The translations under genes were made by a program, and so were the position numbers. Below are positions 1 through 8,200 of a stretch of 64,000 nt of DNA, one piece after another. Source of the stretch: Rhodanobacter sp. 7MK24 (GTDB lineage Bacteria > Pseudomonadota > Gammaproteobacteria > Xanthomonadales > Rhodanobacteraceae); assembly GCF_014842995.1 (NCBI RefSeq), contig NZ_JACYXL010000001.1, positions 373,183-437,182 on the forward strand, in the 5' to 3' direction. The notes beneath the pieces were generated by a model. It worked only from the letters and a program-made list of their open reading frames with translations, had not been told where the DNA came from and made no database searches. Each line of letters begins with the position of its first letter. Position 1 is the first letter of the stretch.

Positions 1-100
1 GGGTGAACTCATCGGCGGCTGCGACATCGTCGTCGACCTCGAGGCTTCCGGCGAGCTGGCGCGCATGGCCGGAGACGTGAGCGGGACTGTGCACGAATGA
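1..100 (+). CDS. grxD: C-terminal end of a monothiol glutaredoxin (Grx4/GrxD type), cut by window edge
   Basis: Only the last 32 codons are inside the window, read from base 2 to the TGA at 98-100. The visible peptide begins GELIGGCDIVVDL, which matches the GG-CD segment near the end of monothiol glutaredoxins. In that family this segment contacts glutathione and the shared [2Fe-2S] cluster. The active-site CGFS motif would lie upstream and cannot be seen. The stop overlaps the start of the next gene as ATGA, so the two are probably translationally coupled. The family is fairly clear from the GG-CD segment, but the exact paralogue is an inference. Confidence 0.75.
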   Translation, partial: GELIGGCDIVVDLEASGELARMAGDVSGTVHE

Positions 101-867
101 CGTTGCCGACAGCGCGACTCCCCGGGGGCTGGATGCCCGCCAGCGACACGCTGGACGGCCGCGTGGTGCTGGTCACGGGTGCTTATGGCGGCCTCGGTGG
201 CGCGGTGGCGCGCGCAGCCGCGCGTGCGGGCGCCACCGTCATCATCAGCGGCAAGCGCAAGCGCCAACTGGAACAACTTTACGACGCCATGCTGGCCGAC
301 GGCCTGTCCGAGCCGGTGATCCATCCGCTGGACATGGAGACGGCCACGCCGCGCGAATACGCCGCGCTGGCCGACGGTCTGCGCCACGACTTCGGTCGCC
401 TGGACGGCATCGCGCACTGTGCAGCCAGCTTCGCCGGCCTCACGCCGATCTCCATGCACAAGCCCGACGGCTGGTTGCGTGCCATGCATGTCAACGTCAA
501 TGCGCCGTTCGCGCTCACCCAGGCCTGCCTGCCGTTGTTGCAGGAGGCTGCAGACAGCGCGGTGGTGTTCGTCCTGGACGATCCGCAACGGTTGGCACGG
601 GCGCACTGGGGCGCCTATGGCGCATCGAAGGCGGCGCTGGAACGCTTCGCGGAAATCCTGCACGAGGAAACCGACGAAAGCCCGTTGCGCGTGCATGCGT
701 TGCTGCCTGCGCCGATGCGCACCATGCTGCGCAGGCAGGCGTATTTCGGTGAGGATGCCATGCAACGCCCCCTGCCGGATGCCGCGGCTGCGGCGATGGT
801 CTGGTTGCTCGGGGCGCATGGTCTGCCTGCACGTGGCCATGTGCTCGATCTGCGAGGAGAGGGTTGA
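97..867 (+). CDS. SDR-family oxidoreductase (YciK-like), catalytic Ser replaced
   Basis: A 256-residue classical short-chain dehydrogenase/reductase, expected to be cytoplasmic and NAD(P)-dependent. The nucleotide-binding motif TGAYGGLG is at residues 27-34, an NVN segment is at 133-135 and the active-site motif YGASK is at 174-178. The overall pattern (WGAYGASK, then LRVHALLPAPMRT) resembles E. coli YciK, whose substrate is not known. Where the family has its catalytic Ser, about 13 residues before the Tyr, this protein has Asp-Asp (VLDDPQ). The usual NNAG-type segment reads HCAAS. Activity may therefore be altered. The start at 97 overlaps the preceding glutaredoxin stop, and the stop overlaps the next start, so the three genes look like one operon. 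Confidence 0.85.
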   Translation: MTLPTARLPGGWMPASDTLDGRVVLVTGAYGGLGGAVARAAARAGATVIISGKRKRQLEQLYDAMLADGLSEPVIHPLDMETATPREYAALADGLRHDFGRLDGIAHCAASFAGLTPISMHKPDGWLRAMHVNVNAPFALTQACLPLLQEAADSAVVFVLDDPQRLARAHWGAYGASKAALERFAEILHEETDESPLRVHALLPAPMRTMLRRQAYFGEDAMQRPLPDAAAAAMVWLLGAHGLPARGHVLDLRGEG

Positions 868-1478
868 TGGAAACGCAGATGACCACCTTGTCGGCGGGAA
901 TCATGCTGTTCCTCATCATGGATCCGCTGGGTAACATCCCGATCTTCCTCAGCCTGCTCAAGGATGTACCGCCGAAGCGGCGGCGCCGCGTGCTGGTACG
1001 CGAGCTGCTGATCGCGCTGGGTGTGCTGCTGGGTTTCCTGATCGGTGGCCAGCACCTGCTCAGCCTGCTTCAGCTCAAGCCCGATTCGATCAGCATCGCG
1101 GGCGGCATCGTGCTGTTCCTCATCGGCATCCGCATGGTGTTCCCGCCGGCGGATGGCGGCGGCATCTTCGGCAAGAGCGGCGGCGGCGAACCTTTCATCG
1201 TGCCTATGGCGATTCCCGGCGTTGCCGGCCCCTCCGCGATGGCGGCGTTGCTGCTGCTCACCAATACCCAGCCGGGACGTACCGCCGACTGGGCCATCGC
1301 GTTGATCGGCGCATGGCTGGCCACGGCCATGATCCTGTTCTTCTCCACCTACCTGTTCCGCTGGCTCGGCGAGAGCGTGCTGACTGCGTTGGAACGCGTG
1401 ATGGGCATGCTGCTGATTGCCCTGTCGGTGCAGATGTTCATGGGCGGCGTGGCCGCGTTTCTGCATCTGGCGCTTTGA
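867..1478 (+). CDS. MarC/YhgN-family integral membrane protein
   Basis: A 203-residue inner-membrane protein of the MarC family (UPF0056), with about six hydrophobic segments and the family pattern FLIMDPLGNIPIF near the N-terminus. The second half carries a matching PMAIPGVAGPSA segment. Members such as YhgN and MarC were once linked to antibiotic resistance or amino-acid transport, but no firm function is established. The ATG at 867 is chosen because its A is the last base of the preceding TGA and GAGGAGAGGG lies just upstream. A TTG three bases earlier is possible but less likely. A long leader and an intrinsic terminator follow. Confidence 0.85.
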   Translation: METQMTTLSAGIMLFLIMDPLGNIPIFLSLLKDVPPKRRRRVLVRELLIALGVLLGFLIGGQHLLSLLQLKPDSISIAGGIVLFLIGIRMVFPPADGGGIFGKSGGGEPFIVPMAIPGVAGPSAMAALLLLTNTQPGRTADWAIALIGAWLATAMILFFSTYLFRWLGESVLTALERVMGMLLIALSVQMFMGGVAAFLHLAL

Positions 1479-1565
1479 CGAGCCGATACGCGACATACCG
1501 TGGCGAATGTCATGATGGAACTAATGTAAAATTGCTGTAAAATAAGCCGGAGACAATATCAAAGG

Positions 1566-1662
1566 CTTTGGACGGCGGGCGACGCAATTCAATAGAAGGG
1601 TGTCGCAAGAAAATTCGCATTACGAGCTGCTAGTGCTCGATCCGGAAGGGTCGAGTTTTTTT
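1566..1662 (+). ncRNA. candidate small RNA or transcribed leader upstream of the TonB receptor gene
   Basis: Between marC and the TonB receptor there is a possible promoter (TTGCTG at 1532-1537, 16 bases, CAATAT at 1554-1559). It is followed by an imperfect hairpin (GCGACGC pairing with GTGTCGC) and a strong intrinsic terminator. The transcript would be about 97 nt. It could be a small RNA, a leader whose terminator controls the receptor gene, or simply the end of the marC transcript. No known RNA family is recognised. Confidence 0.3.
1636..1662 (+). terminator. intrinsic terminator between marC and the TonB receptor gene
   Basis: The arms CTCGATCC (1636-1643) and GGGTCGAG (1648-1655) pair around a GGAA tetraloop, with one T-G pair. 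A run of T follows (1656-1662). It lies 158 bases after the marC stop and 94 bases before the receptor start. Confidence 0.85.
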
Positions 1663-1756
1663 GTGCCCGAAATATTCGTTTTTTCTTTCGAAACGCGTTT
1701 GTTTACCGCCGCGACCCAGTCATTACTGGCTTGAACTTGCATTACGGGGATTACAT

Positions 1757-4249
1757 ATGAAGCGAGCTTATCTCTCTGCAGCGATTGCACTCTCTCTTGG
1801 CCTGGCGTCGTCGATGGCGCTGGCGCAGACCACGACCGGCAACAGCCAGCCTGCGCAAGCCACGGCCCAGCAGGGCGGCGGTGGCCAGTCCAGCGTGTCG
1901 AGCACCTCCAAGGTGTCGGCGGTGGCCACCAAGCATGCGCGCGAGCTGCAGTCCGTCGAAGTGACGGCAACGGCCGTGAGCCTCGGCGGCGGCCTGATGT
2001 CCGAGCAGGACGCGCCCAAGGCGGTGTCCACCATCACGCGTGCAGCGATCCAGCAGGGAGCGCCCGGCGGCACCTTCGTGCAGGCGATCCAGAGCATCCC
2101 GGGCGTGTTCACGTCCACCGACGATTTCACGGGCCTGAACGACGGCAACTATTCCATCCGCGGTTTCACCAGCGACGAAGTGGGTACCACCGTCAACGGT
2201 GCGCCGATCAACGACAGCGGCAACTACAAGGTGTACGCCACCGAGTACGGCGACGCCGAGAACATGGGCGACATCACCGTGCAGCAGGGTTGGCCGGATG
2301 TCGACCAGCCCATCTCCGGCGCGGCCGGCGGCTCCATCGGCTGGGCGACCATCGATCCGTCGCACACAGGCGGCGTCGATCTCAGCCAGACCTTCGGCAG
2401 CAACAGCTACCACCGCACCTTCGTGCGCCTGAACACCGGCGACATGGGTCCGGTGCGCTCCTGGATTTCGTACTCGGACAACGACGCGGATATCTGGGAC
2501 GGCCCCGGCCAGCAGAAGGTGACCAAGGTCGACGGCAAGGTGCTGTGGACCATCGACGACCGCAACTCGATCTCCTTCTCGATGCAGTACAACCGGGAAG
2601 TGAAGAACAGCTACATGCACCCGACCAAGGCACAGGCGGCTGCGGACTACGACTACAACTACTCCGACATGTGGGTAGTGCCCGAGAACGTGAAGTCGAC
2701 GAGCGTCAGCTCTTGCGGACCGAACGTCAACTACAACGCCTGTTATTACAAGCTGCACACCAATCCGTATATCAGCTGGATGGGCAGTGCCGACGGCGAG
2801 TTCACGCTGAATGACAGCCTGCACCTGTCCGTGGTGCCCTACTTCCAGTACGGCGACGGCGGCGGCAGCGGCGCCTCGGCCTTCAAGGAAAGCACCTCCG
2901 ACAACAATGAGTACGGCTATGTCAATGCCGACCTCAATGGCGACGGCCTCATCACGAATGGTACCAAGGGCCTGGTCTATTCGCTCAGCCAGAACATCAC
3001 CTACCGTCCCGGCGTCATCGCCAAGTTGAGCCAGGATCTCGGCCTCAACGACACACTGGTCTACGGCGTGTGGTGGGAGCGTCCGCGCGAGCAGCAGAAC
3101 GAAGTGTTTACGCCGATCGATACCAGCACCGGCACGCCGTCGGACATCTGGGCGCAGACCGACCTGATCCGTTATCCGGACGGCCGCGTACAGGCGCTGT
3201 ACGACGAATACACCACCACCACCACCGAGAAGGCCTTCGCCACCAACACATGGACGCCCAGCGACCAGTGGACGGTGACCGCTGGTGTTTCCTACGTCTG
3301 GGCCCAGCGCAAGGGCTTCGACTACGAGTACCCGGGTTCGAACTATGGTCCGTACTACGACCAGCAGTTCGGCGGCCCGTTCGAGGCCACCTACCACAAA
3401 TGGTCGCCGACGGTGGGCACGAAGTTCCAGCTGAACGACGAGAACCAGCTTTACTTCGGCATGGGCCGGACGTTCCGTACGCCGGTCAACGGCGCGCTGG
3501 CTCAGAACGGTGCGGCAGCCGACCTCAATGCTAATCACCCGGAATCGGGTAGTTTCACTGCGATAAATAAGCCTGAGACGGCGACCAGCGCCGATTTGGG
3601 CTGGCGTTTCTACGCTCCGCGCGTGTCGGTCAACATCGATGCCTATGCTGCCAACTTCCAGAACAAGCAGGTCAGCGGCTACGACGATAACAGCGGCCAG
3701 ACGGTGTACACCAACCTGCCCAGCGTCCACATGCGTGGCCTGAACACCGAAGCCAGCGTCAAGCTGACCGACCAGTTCACCCTGTACGGTTCGTACACCT
3801 ACACCATGGCGCGCCAGCAGGACAACGTGAATTCGGGCAGCGATGGCATCTACAACACGGCTGGCAAGGATCTGACCAACACGCCGCGCAATGCCGCCTA
3901 CGCGAGCCTCGACTTCAAGCAGGGTCCGCTGTGGGCCAGTCTGAACGCGAAGTACAGCAGCGCGATCTGGGGCGACTGGTCGAACACGGAAAAGGTGGGC
4001 GGCTACACCACCTTCAACCTGAGTGCGGGCTATCACCTGCCGGATTTCTCGGCTGACTTCACCCAGCCCTACATCAAGTTCAACGCGTTCAACTTGACCG
4101 ACCACCAGGCGCTTACCTGGTCTTCGAACATCCCGCTCCTGGCGGCCTCGGGCCAAAGCACGAATCCCTCCGCCTATGGAACGGCGGTGGCTTACTCGAT
4201 CCTGCAGAGCCGTACCTACATGATCACCTTCGGCGTTTCGATCCGCTGA
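1757..4249 (+). CDS. TonB-dependent outer-membrane receptor
   Basis: An 830-residue outer-membrane receptor that should import a large or scarce substrate using energy from TonB-ExbBD. The ATG at 1757 is chosen because it begins a classic signal peptide (residues 1-23, MKRAYLSAAIALSLGLASSM then ALA) and has GGGGA upstream. The open frame extends further upstream without coding character. A low-complexity Gln/Gly/Ser linker leads to a TonB-box-like SVEVTA at about 66-71, then the plug domain (about 75-180, with the YSIRGF segment) and a long beta-barrel rich in alternating Tyr/Thr/Asn. The substrate cannot be told from sequence. It is followed by a strong terminator and transcribed alone. Confidence 0.9.
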   Translation: MKRAYLSAAIALSLGLASSMALAQTTTGNSQPAQATAQQGGGGQSSVSSTSKVSAVATKHARELQSVEVTATAVSLGGGLMSEQDAPKAVSTITRAAIQQGAPGGTFVQAIQSIPGVFTSTDDFTGLNDGNYSIRGFTSDEVGTTVNGAPINDSGNYKVYATEYGDAENMGDITVQQGWPDVDQPISGAAGGSIGWATIDPSHTGGVDLSQTFGSNSYHRTFVRLNTGDMGPVRSWISYSDNDADIWDGPGQQKVTKVDGKVLWTIDDRNSISFSMQYNREVKNSYMHPTKAQAAADYDYNYSDMWVVPENVKSTSVSSCGPNVNYNACYYKLHTNPYISWMGSADGEFTLNDSLHLSVVPYFQYGDGGGSGASAFKESTSDNNEYGYVNADLNGDGLITNGTKGLVYSLSQNITYRPGVIAKLSQDLGLNDTLVYGVWWERPREQQNEVFTPIDTSTGTPSDIWAQTDLIRYPDGRVQALYDEYTTTTTEKAFATNTWTPSDQWTVTAGVSYVWAQRKGFDYEYPGSNYGPYYDQQFGGPFEATYHKWSPTVGTKFQLNDENQLYFGMGRTFRTPVNGALAQNGAAADLNANHPESGSFTAINKPETATSADLGWRFYAPRVSVNIDAYAANFQNKQVSGYDDNSGQTVYTNLPSVHMRGLNTEASVKLTDQFTLYGSYTYTMARQQDNVNSGSDGIYNTAGKDLTNTPRNAAYASLDFKQGPLWASLNAKYSSAIWGDWSNTEKVGGYTTFNLSAGYHLPDFSADFTQPYIKFNAFNLTDHQALTWSSNIPLLAASGQSTNPSAYGTAVAYSILQSRTYMITFGVSIR

Positions 4250-4292
4250 CCTTGCGTTCCATCGCCTGCGGCTGACACAGCGCAGGTTGCGA

Positions 4293-4321
4293 AGCCGGCA
4301 CCTTCGGGTGCCGGCTTTTTT
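4293..4321 (+). terminator. intrinsic terminator after the first TonB receptor
   Basis: The 10-bp arms AGCCGGCACC and GGTGCCGGCT pair around a TTCG tetraloop and are followed by a T run. The stem begins 44 bases after the receptor stop. Confidence 0.92.
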
Positions 4322-4566
4322 GTTGCCGGAATCACCCTCGGAAGCGGCAACGAAGCAGCGATCAGGCAAATTGTTACGATAATGTAATATCTTGCGCGTA
4401 ACTTTTTGCGCAGCAGCCTCGGCCGGAGCCTCCGCCCATGGCCGCTGCATTCCCAGGGGCAGCAGAGGAGCCAGTACCGCGCCCGGCATGCCGGGGCGAC
4501 GGATGGTCCGGCCTGCTGCCTTCACTTCGTTGCTTGTTGCGAACCGCCATAAGGGTCGACGTCTCT

Positions 4567-7500
4567 ATGAAACACACCAATCGCGCCAAACTGCTGCCGA
4601 TGGCCATCGCCGCACTGTTGGCTTCCTCGCCGATCCTGGCGCAGGACACCTCGTCCTCGATCAGCGGCCGGGTGCTCGACGGCAGCGGCCAGCCGGTTGT
4701 CGGCGCCACCGTGCAGATCGTGCACGAGCCGTCAGGCACCACCAAGGTCGCCACTACCGATGCCAATGGCCGCTATTCGGCGCAGGGCCTGCGCGTGGGA
4801 GGCCCGTTCGATGTCACCGTGTCCAAAGGCGGCATGCCCCAGGCCGAACAGAAGAACGTCTACCTGCAGCTGGCGCAGGACACTGCGGTCAACCTGGCCA
4901 TGGGTGCCGAGCAGGTCAAGGAGGCGAAGAATCTCGGCGGCGTCACCGTGTCGGCCAACGCGCTGGCACAGACCTTCACGCCCGACAACAAGGGCATGTC
5001 CACCAATGTCTCGCAGCGCGAGCTGCAGGCTGCGCCGTCGCCGGGCCGCTCGATTGCCGACATCGCCCGCCTCGATCCGCGCGTGAGCATTTCCGATCGC
5101 GGTGAAGGCGCCATCTCCACGATGGGCATGAACAACCGCTACAACTCGATCACCGTGGACGGCGCCGGCGTGGGCGATCCGTTCGGCCTGAATTCCAACG
5201 GCATGCCCTACATCGGTTCGCCGATCTCGGCCGACACCATCGAGGAATACAACATCTCCACGGCGAACTTCGACGTGGCTTCCGACACCGTGGGCGCCAA
5301 CATCAACGCGGTCACCAAGAGCGGCACCAACGATTTCCACGGTTCGGTGTATTACGCCTACCGCAATGCCGACAAGCTGGTCGGCACGGCTGGCTGGCTG
5401 AACAAGGACCAGCCGGGTTACGACTACGCCGGCTACAAGCGCGACTGGACCGCGGGCGCCACGCTGGGCGGACCGATCGTCAAGGACAAGCTGTTCTTCT
5501 TCGTCAACTACGAGAAAGAGAAGACCATCGGCCTCGGCGCCGATTCGGCCAACGGTCTCGATTCCACTCTCGGCAACGGCTCGTCCACCTCCAGCAAGGT
5601 GTCGCCGGGCGACCTTCAGCGCATCATCAACGCCGCCAACGCACTGGGGCTGAAACCGGGCAATTTCAGCGGCGGAAACGTGGATCTGCTCGACGAGCGC
5701 TACCTGGCCAAGCTGGACTGGAACATCACCAACAACCACCGCGCCAGCTTCAGCTACCAGCGCACCAAGGAAGTCCAGCCGATCGTGCAGGGCAACTCCA
5801 GCAACTCGATCGGTCTGACCAGTTACTGGTACACCAAGAACAGCGACACCAAGAATGCGGTGCTGCAGTTCTTCGACGACTGGAACGAGGACTTCTCCAC
5901 TGAAACCAAGCTCGGCTACCGCCAGTTCTCGCAGGTGCGCAGCGTCGCCGAGCAGCAGCCGCAGGTATTCGTCGATGTGGGCGTCAGCACGAATCCGAAG
6001 ACCGGCAAGCAGACCGGCTCGACGCCCTACGTCGACCTGGGCGAGGACCAGTACAGCCACTACAACGTACTGAACATCAAGACCTGGAGCCTGTTCGAGG
6101 CGGCCACCTGGTATCTGGGCGACCACACCCTCAAGGGCGGCGTCGACTTCCAGCAGAACAAGATCTACAACCTGTTCGGCCGTACCGAGTTCGGCGCCTA
6201 CACCTTCTACGGCATCGACAATTTCGAGAAGGGCATCTACGGCTCGTACAACATCTACCAGCCGTCGACGGGCTATACGCTCAACGATGTGGCAGCACAG
6301 TGGACGTTGCGCCAGACCAGCCTGTTCCTGCAGGACACCTGGCAGGTGAACAACAACCTGTCGCTGCAGTACGGCATCCGCGTCGACCAGGCCAACACCG
6401 GCGACCGTCCGGTCTACAACCCCGCGGTCACCAAGACCTTCGGCATCGATGCGAACGGCCAGGTCGTGGTGAACTATCCGTCGGGCAGCAACATCACCCC
6501 GTTGCGCAACAACAACACCATCGACGGTCTGCGTATCGTCGAGCCGCGCGTGTCGTTCAACTACGCCTTCGACACCCCGCTGATGACGCAGCTGCGCGGC
6601 GGTTTCGGACTGTTCCAGTCCAATCCTCCGACGGTGTGGATGACCAACCCGTTCCAGAACAACGGCATCACCACCACCGTGTACCAGGTTTACAACGACT
6701 ACGGTGTTCAGCCGGGGCAGGGCAACAGCCTGCCGGTGTTCAGCCCGAATCCATACGGCCAGAACCTGCCGCCGCCGGCGAGCAGCTCGATGAACGTGGA
6801 TACCATCGACCGGAACTTCAAGCTGCCCTCCGTGTGGAAGTACAGCCTGGCGCTCGACCGCGAACTGCCGTGGTGGGGCACGGTGTTTTCGGCCGAGTAC
6901 CAGTACGTCAAGGTGCGCAACGGCATCTGGTACCAGATGCTCAACCTCGGCTCGCCCACGGGCACGATGCCCGATGGCCGCGCACAGTACTGGAAGACGC
7001 CGGGCGAAGCCGGCGCCAGTGCCGATGCCCGTGCCAACGCGAGCAAGAGCTTTACCTACAACTCCACCTACCTCACCAACACCCACAAAGGCCATGCCGA
7101 CGCATTGACCCTGTCGTTGAAGAAGCCGTTCTCCGACAGCTGGTTCGGCAGCCTGGGCGTGACCTTCGGCGACTCCACCGAGGTCAATCCGGGCACCTCC
7201 AGCCAGGCCAGCTCGAACCTGTCGAACAGCGCCTGGGTGAACCCGAACGACGAGACGGTGGCGCGTTCCAACCGCGCGGTGCGCCAGCGCGTCAATGCAT
7301 CGGTCACCTGGCAGCACCGGTTCTTTGGCGATTACGTCACCAGCATCGGCGCGTTCTACGACGGCCATACCGGCCAGCCGTACAGTTGGACCTTCGGCAA
7401 CGACGCCAACGGCGACGGCTTCGGTCAGGGCACCGACCTGGTCTATATCCCGCGCAACGGCGAAGTGACCCTGCTGCAGCCGAACGGCAAGCCGGCCACG

Positions 7501-7929
7501 GCCGCGCAGATCCAGCAGTTCTACAGCTACATCCAGAGCGACTCGTATCTGAGCAGGCACCAGGGCCAGATCGCCAAGCGCAACGCCGCCAGCGCCGCCT
7601 GGGTCAACGACCTCGACCTGAGCGTGCGCCAGGAAATCCCTGGCCTCTTCAAGGGCAACAAGGGCGAAGTCCGCCTGGACGTCTACAACGTGCTGAACCT
7701 GGTCGACAAGCGCTGGGGCCAGGAGCACGACCTGGGCTTCTACCAGACGCGCAACCTCGCCGACTATGCCGGCGTGGGCGCCGACGGCAAGTACATCTAC
7801 AAGCTCTACACCGACAAGTACGGCAACTACCAGCCGGAGCAGTACACGGTGTACGACGCCGGTACCTATACCAAGACCAATGTGGTCTCGCGCTGGTCGG
7901 CGATGTTGACGGTCCGCTACACGTTCTGA
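4567..7929 (+). CDS. Oar-like TonB-dependent receptor with N-terminal carboxypeptidase-regulatory-like domain
   Basis: A 1120-residue outer-membrane receptor of the long Oar-like type common in Xanthomonadales. The ATG at 4567 begins a signal peptide (residues 1-25, ending PILA-Q); AAGGG lies about 14 bases upstream. Residues 29-112 form a carboxypeptidase-regulatory-like beta-sandwich (SISGRVLDGSGQPVVGATV). A plug domain follows at about 140-260 (MGMNNRYNSITVDGAG) and then a very long barrel ending in the aromatic TVRYTF expected for outer-membrane insertion. Such receptors are often linked to peptide or oligosaccharide uptake, but the ligand here is unknown. The 245-base upstream gap holds an AT-rich stretch around 4370-4395 that probably carries the promoter. 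A terminator follows the gene. Confidence 0.9.
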   Translation: MKHTNRAKLLPMAIAALLASSPILAQDTSSSISGRVLDGSGQPVVGATVQIVHEPSGTTKVATTDANGRYSAQGLRVGGPFDVTVSKGGMPQAEQKNVYLQLAQDTAVNLAMGAEQVKEAKNLGGVTVSANALAQTFTPDNKGMSTNVSQRELQAAPSPGRSIADIARLDPRVSISDRGEGAISTMGMNNRYNSITVDGAGVGDPFGLNSNGMPYIGSPISADTIEEYNISTANFDVASDTVGANINAVTKSGTNDFHGSVYYAYRNADKLVGTAGWLNKDQPGYDYAGYKRDWTAGATLGGPIVKDKLFFFVNYEKEKTIGLGADSANGLDSTLGNGSSTSSKVSPGDLQRIINAANALGLKPGNFSGGNVDLLDERYLAKLDWNITNNHRASFSYQRTKEVQPIVQGNSSNSIGLTSYWYTKNSDTKNAVLQFFDDWNEDFSTETKLGYRQFSQVRSVAEQQPQVFVDVGVSTNPKTGKQTGSTPYVDLGEDQYSHYNVLNIKTWSLFEAATWYLGDHTLKGGVDFQQNKIYNLFGRTEFGAYTFYGIDNFEKGIYGSYNIYQPSTGYTLNDVAAQWTLRQTSLFLQDTWQVNNNLSLQYGIRVDQANTGDRPVYNPAVTKTFGIDANGQVVVNYPSGSNITPLRNNNTIDGLRIVEPRVSFNYAFDTPLMTQLRGGFGLFQSNPPTVWMTNPFQNNGITTTVYQVYNDYGVQPGQGNSLPVFSPNPYGQNLPPPASSSMNVDTIDRNFKLPSVWKYSLALDRELPWWGTVFSAEYQYVKVRNGIWYQMLNLGSPTGTMPDGRAQYWKTPGEAGASADARANASKSFTYNSTYLTNTHKGHADALTLSLKKPFSDSWFGSLGVTFGDSTEVNPGTSSQASSNLSNSAWVNPNDETVARSNRAVRQRVNASVTWQHRFFGDYVTSIGAFYDGHTGQPYSWTFGNDANGDGFGQGTDLVYIPRNGEVTLLQPNGKPATAAQIQQFYSYIQSDSYLSRHQGQIAKRNAASAAWVNDLDLSVRQEIPGLFKGNKGEVRLDVYNVLNLVDKRWGQEHDLGFYQTRNLADYAGVGADGKYIYKLYTDKYGNYQPEQYTVYDAGTYTKTNVVSRWSAMLTVRYTF

Positions 7930-7952
7930 GTACGCTGCCGGATGTCACGGGA

Positions 7953-7982
7953 AGCCGGTGCCCACGGAGGCGCCGGCTTTTT
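7953..7982 (+). terminator. intrinsic terminator after the Oar-like receptor
   Basis: The arms AGCCGGTGCC and GGCGCCGGCT (one T-G pair) enclose the loop CACGGA and lead into a T run. The stem closely resembles the terminator after the first receptor. Confidence 0.9.
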
Positions 7983-8200
7983 CATGTCACACATTCTTGC
8001 CAGCATGTCATTCCGCGGACGTGCCATGGGCGCACGGCGGCAGTCCTGTCGCGCGTCGTGGCGTGTTCTGTGAATGCCCCCGTGCAAGTACGAGGGCAGC
8101 CAGGCATTTTGGCTTGACTGTGCCGCAGCCCAGGCAGGAAGCTTCACGGTCGCCGCATCTACGCGGGCGTGTGCCCGCGGGACAGTGGTTGGAGATATCG

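Noticed and set aside
1751-4525. 924-codon minus-strand open frame across the first TonB receptor
   Set aside because: It is a shadow of the receptor gene in GC-rich DNA: Arg/Val/His-rich, no domain pattern, and it covers the terminator and the receptor's signal peptide.
4732-7728. 998-codon minus-strand open frame across the Oar-like receptor
   Set aside because: It has the same shadow character. The plus-strand protein has a signal peptide and clear domains.
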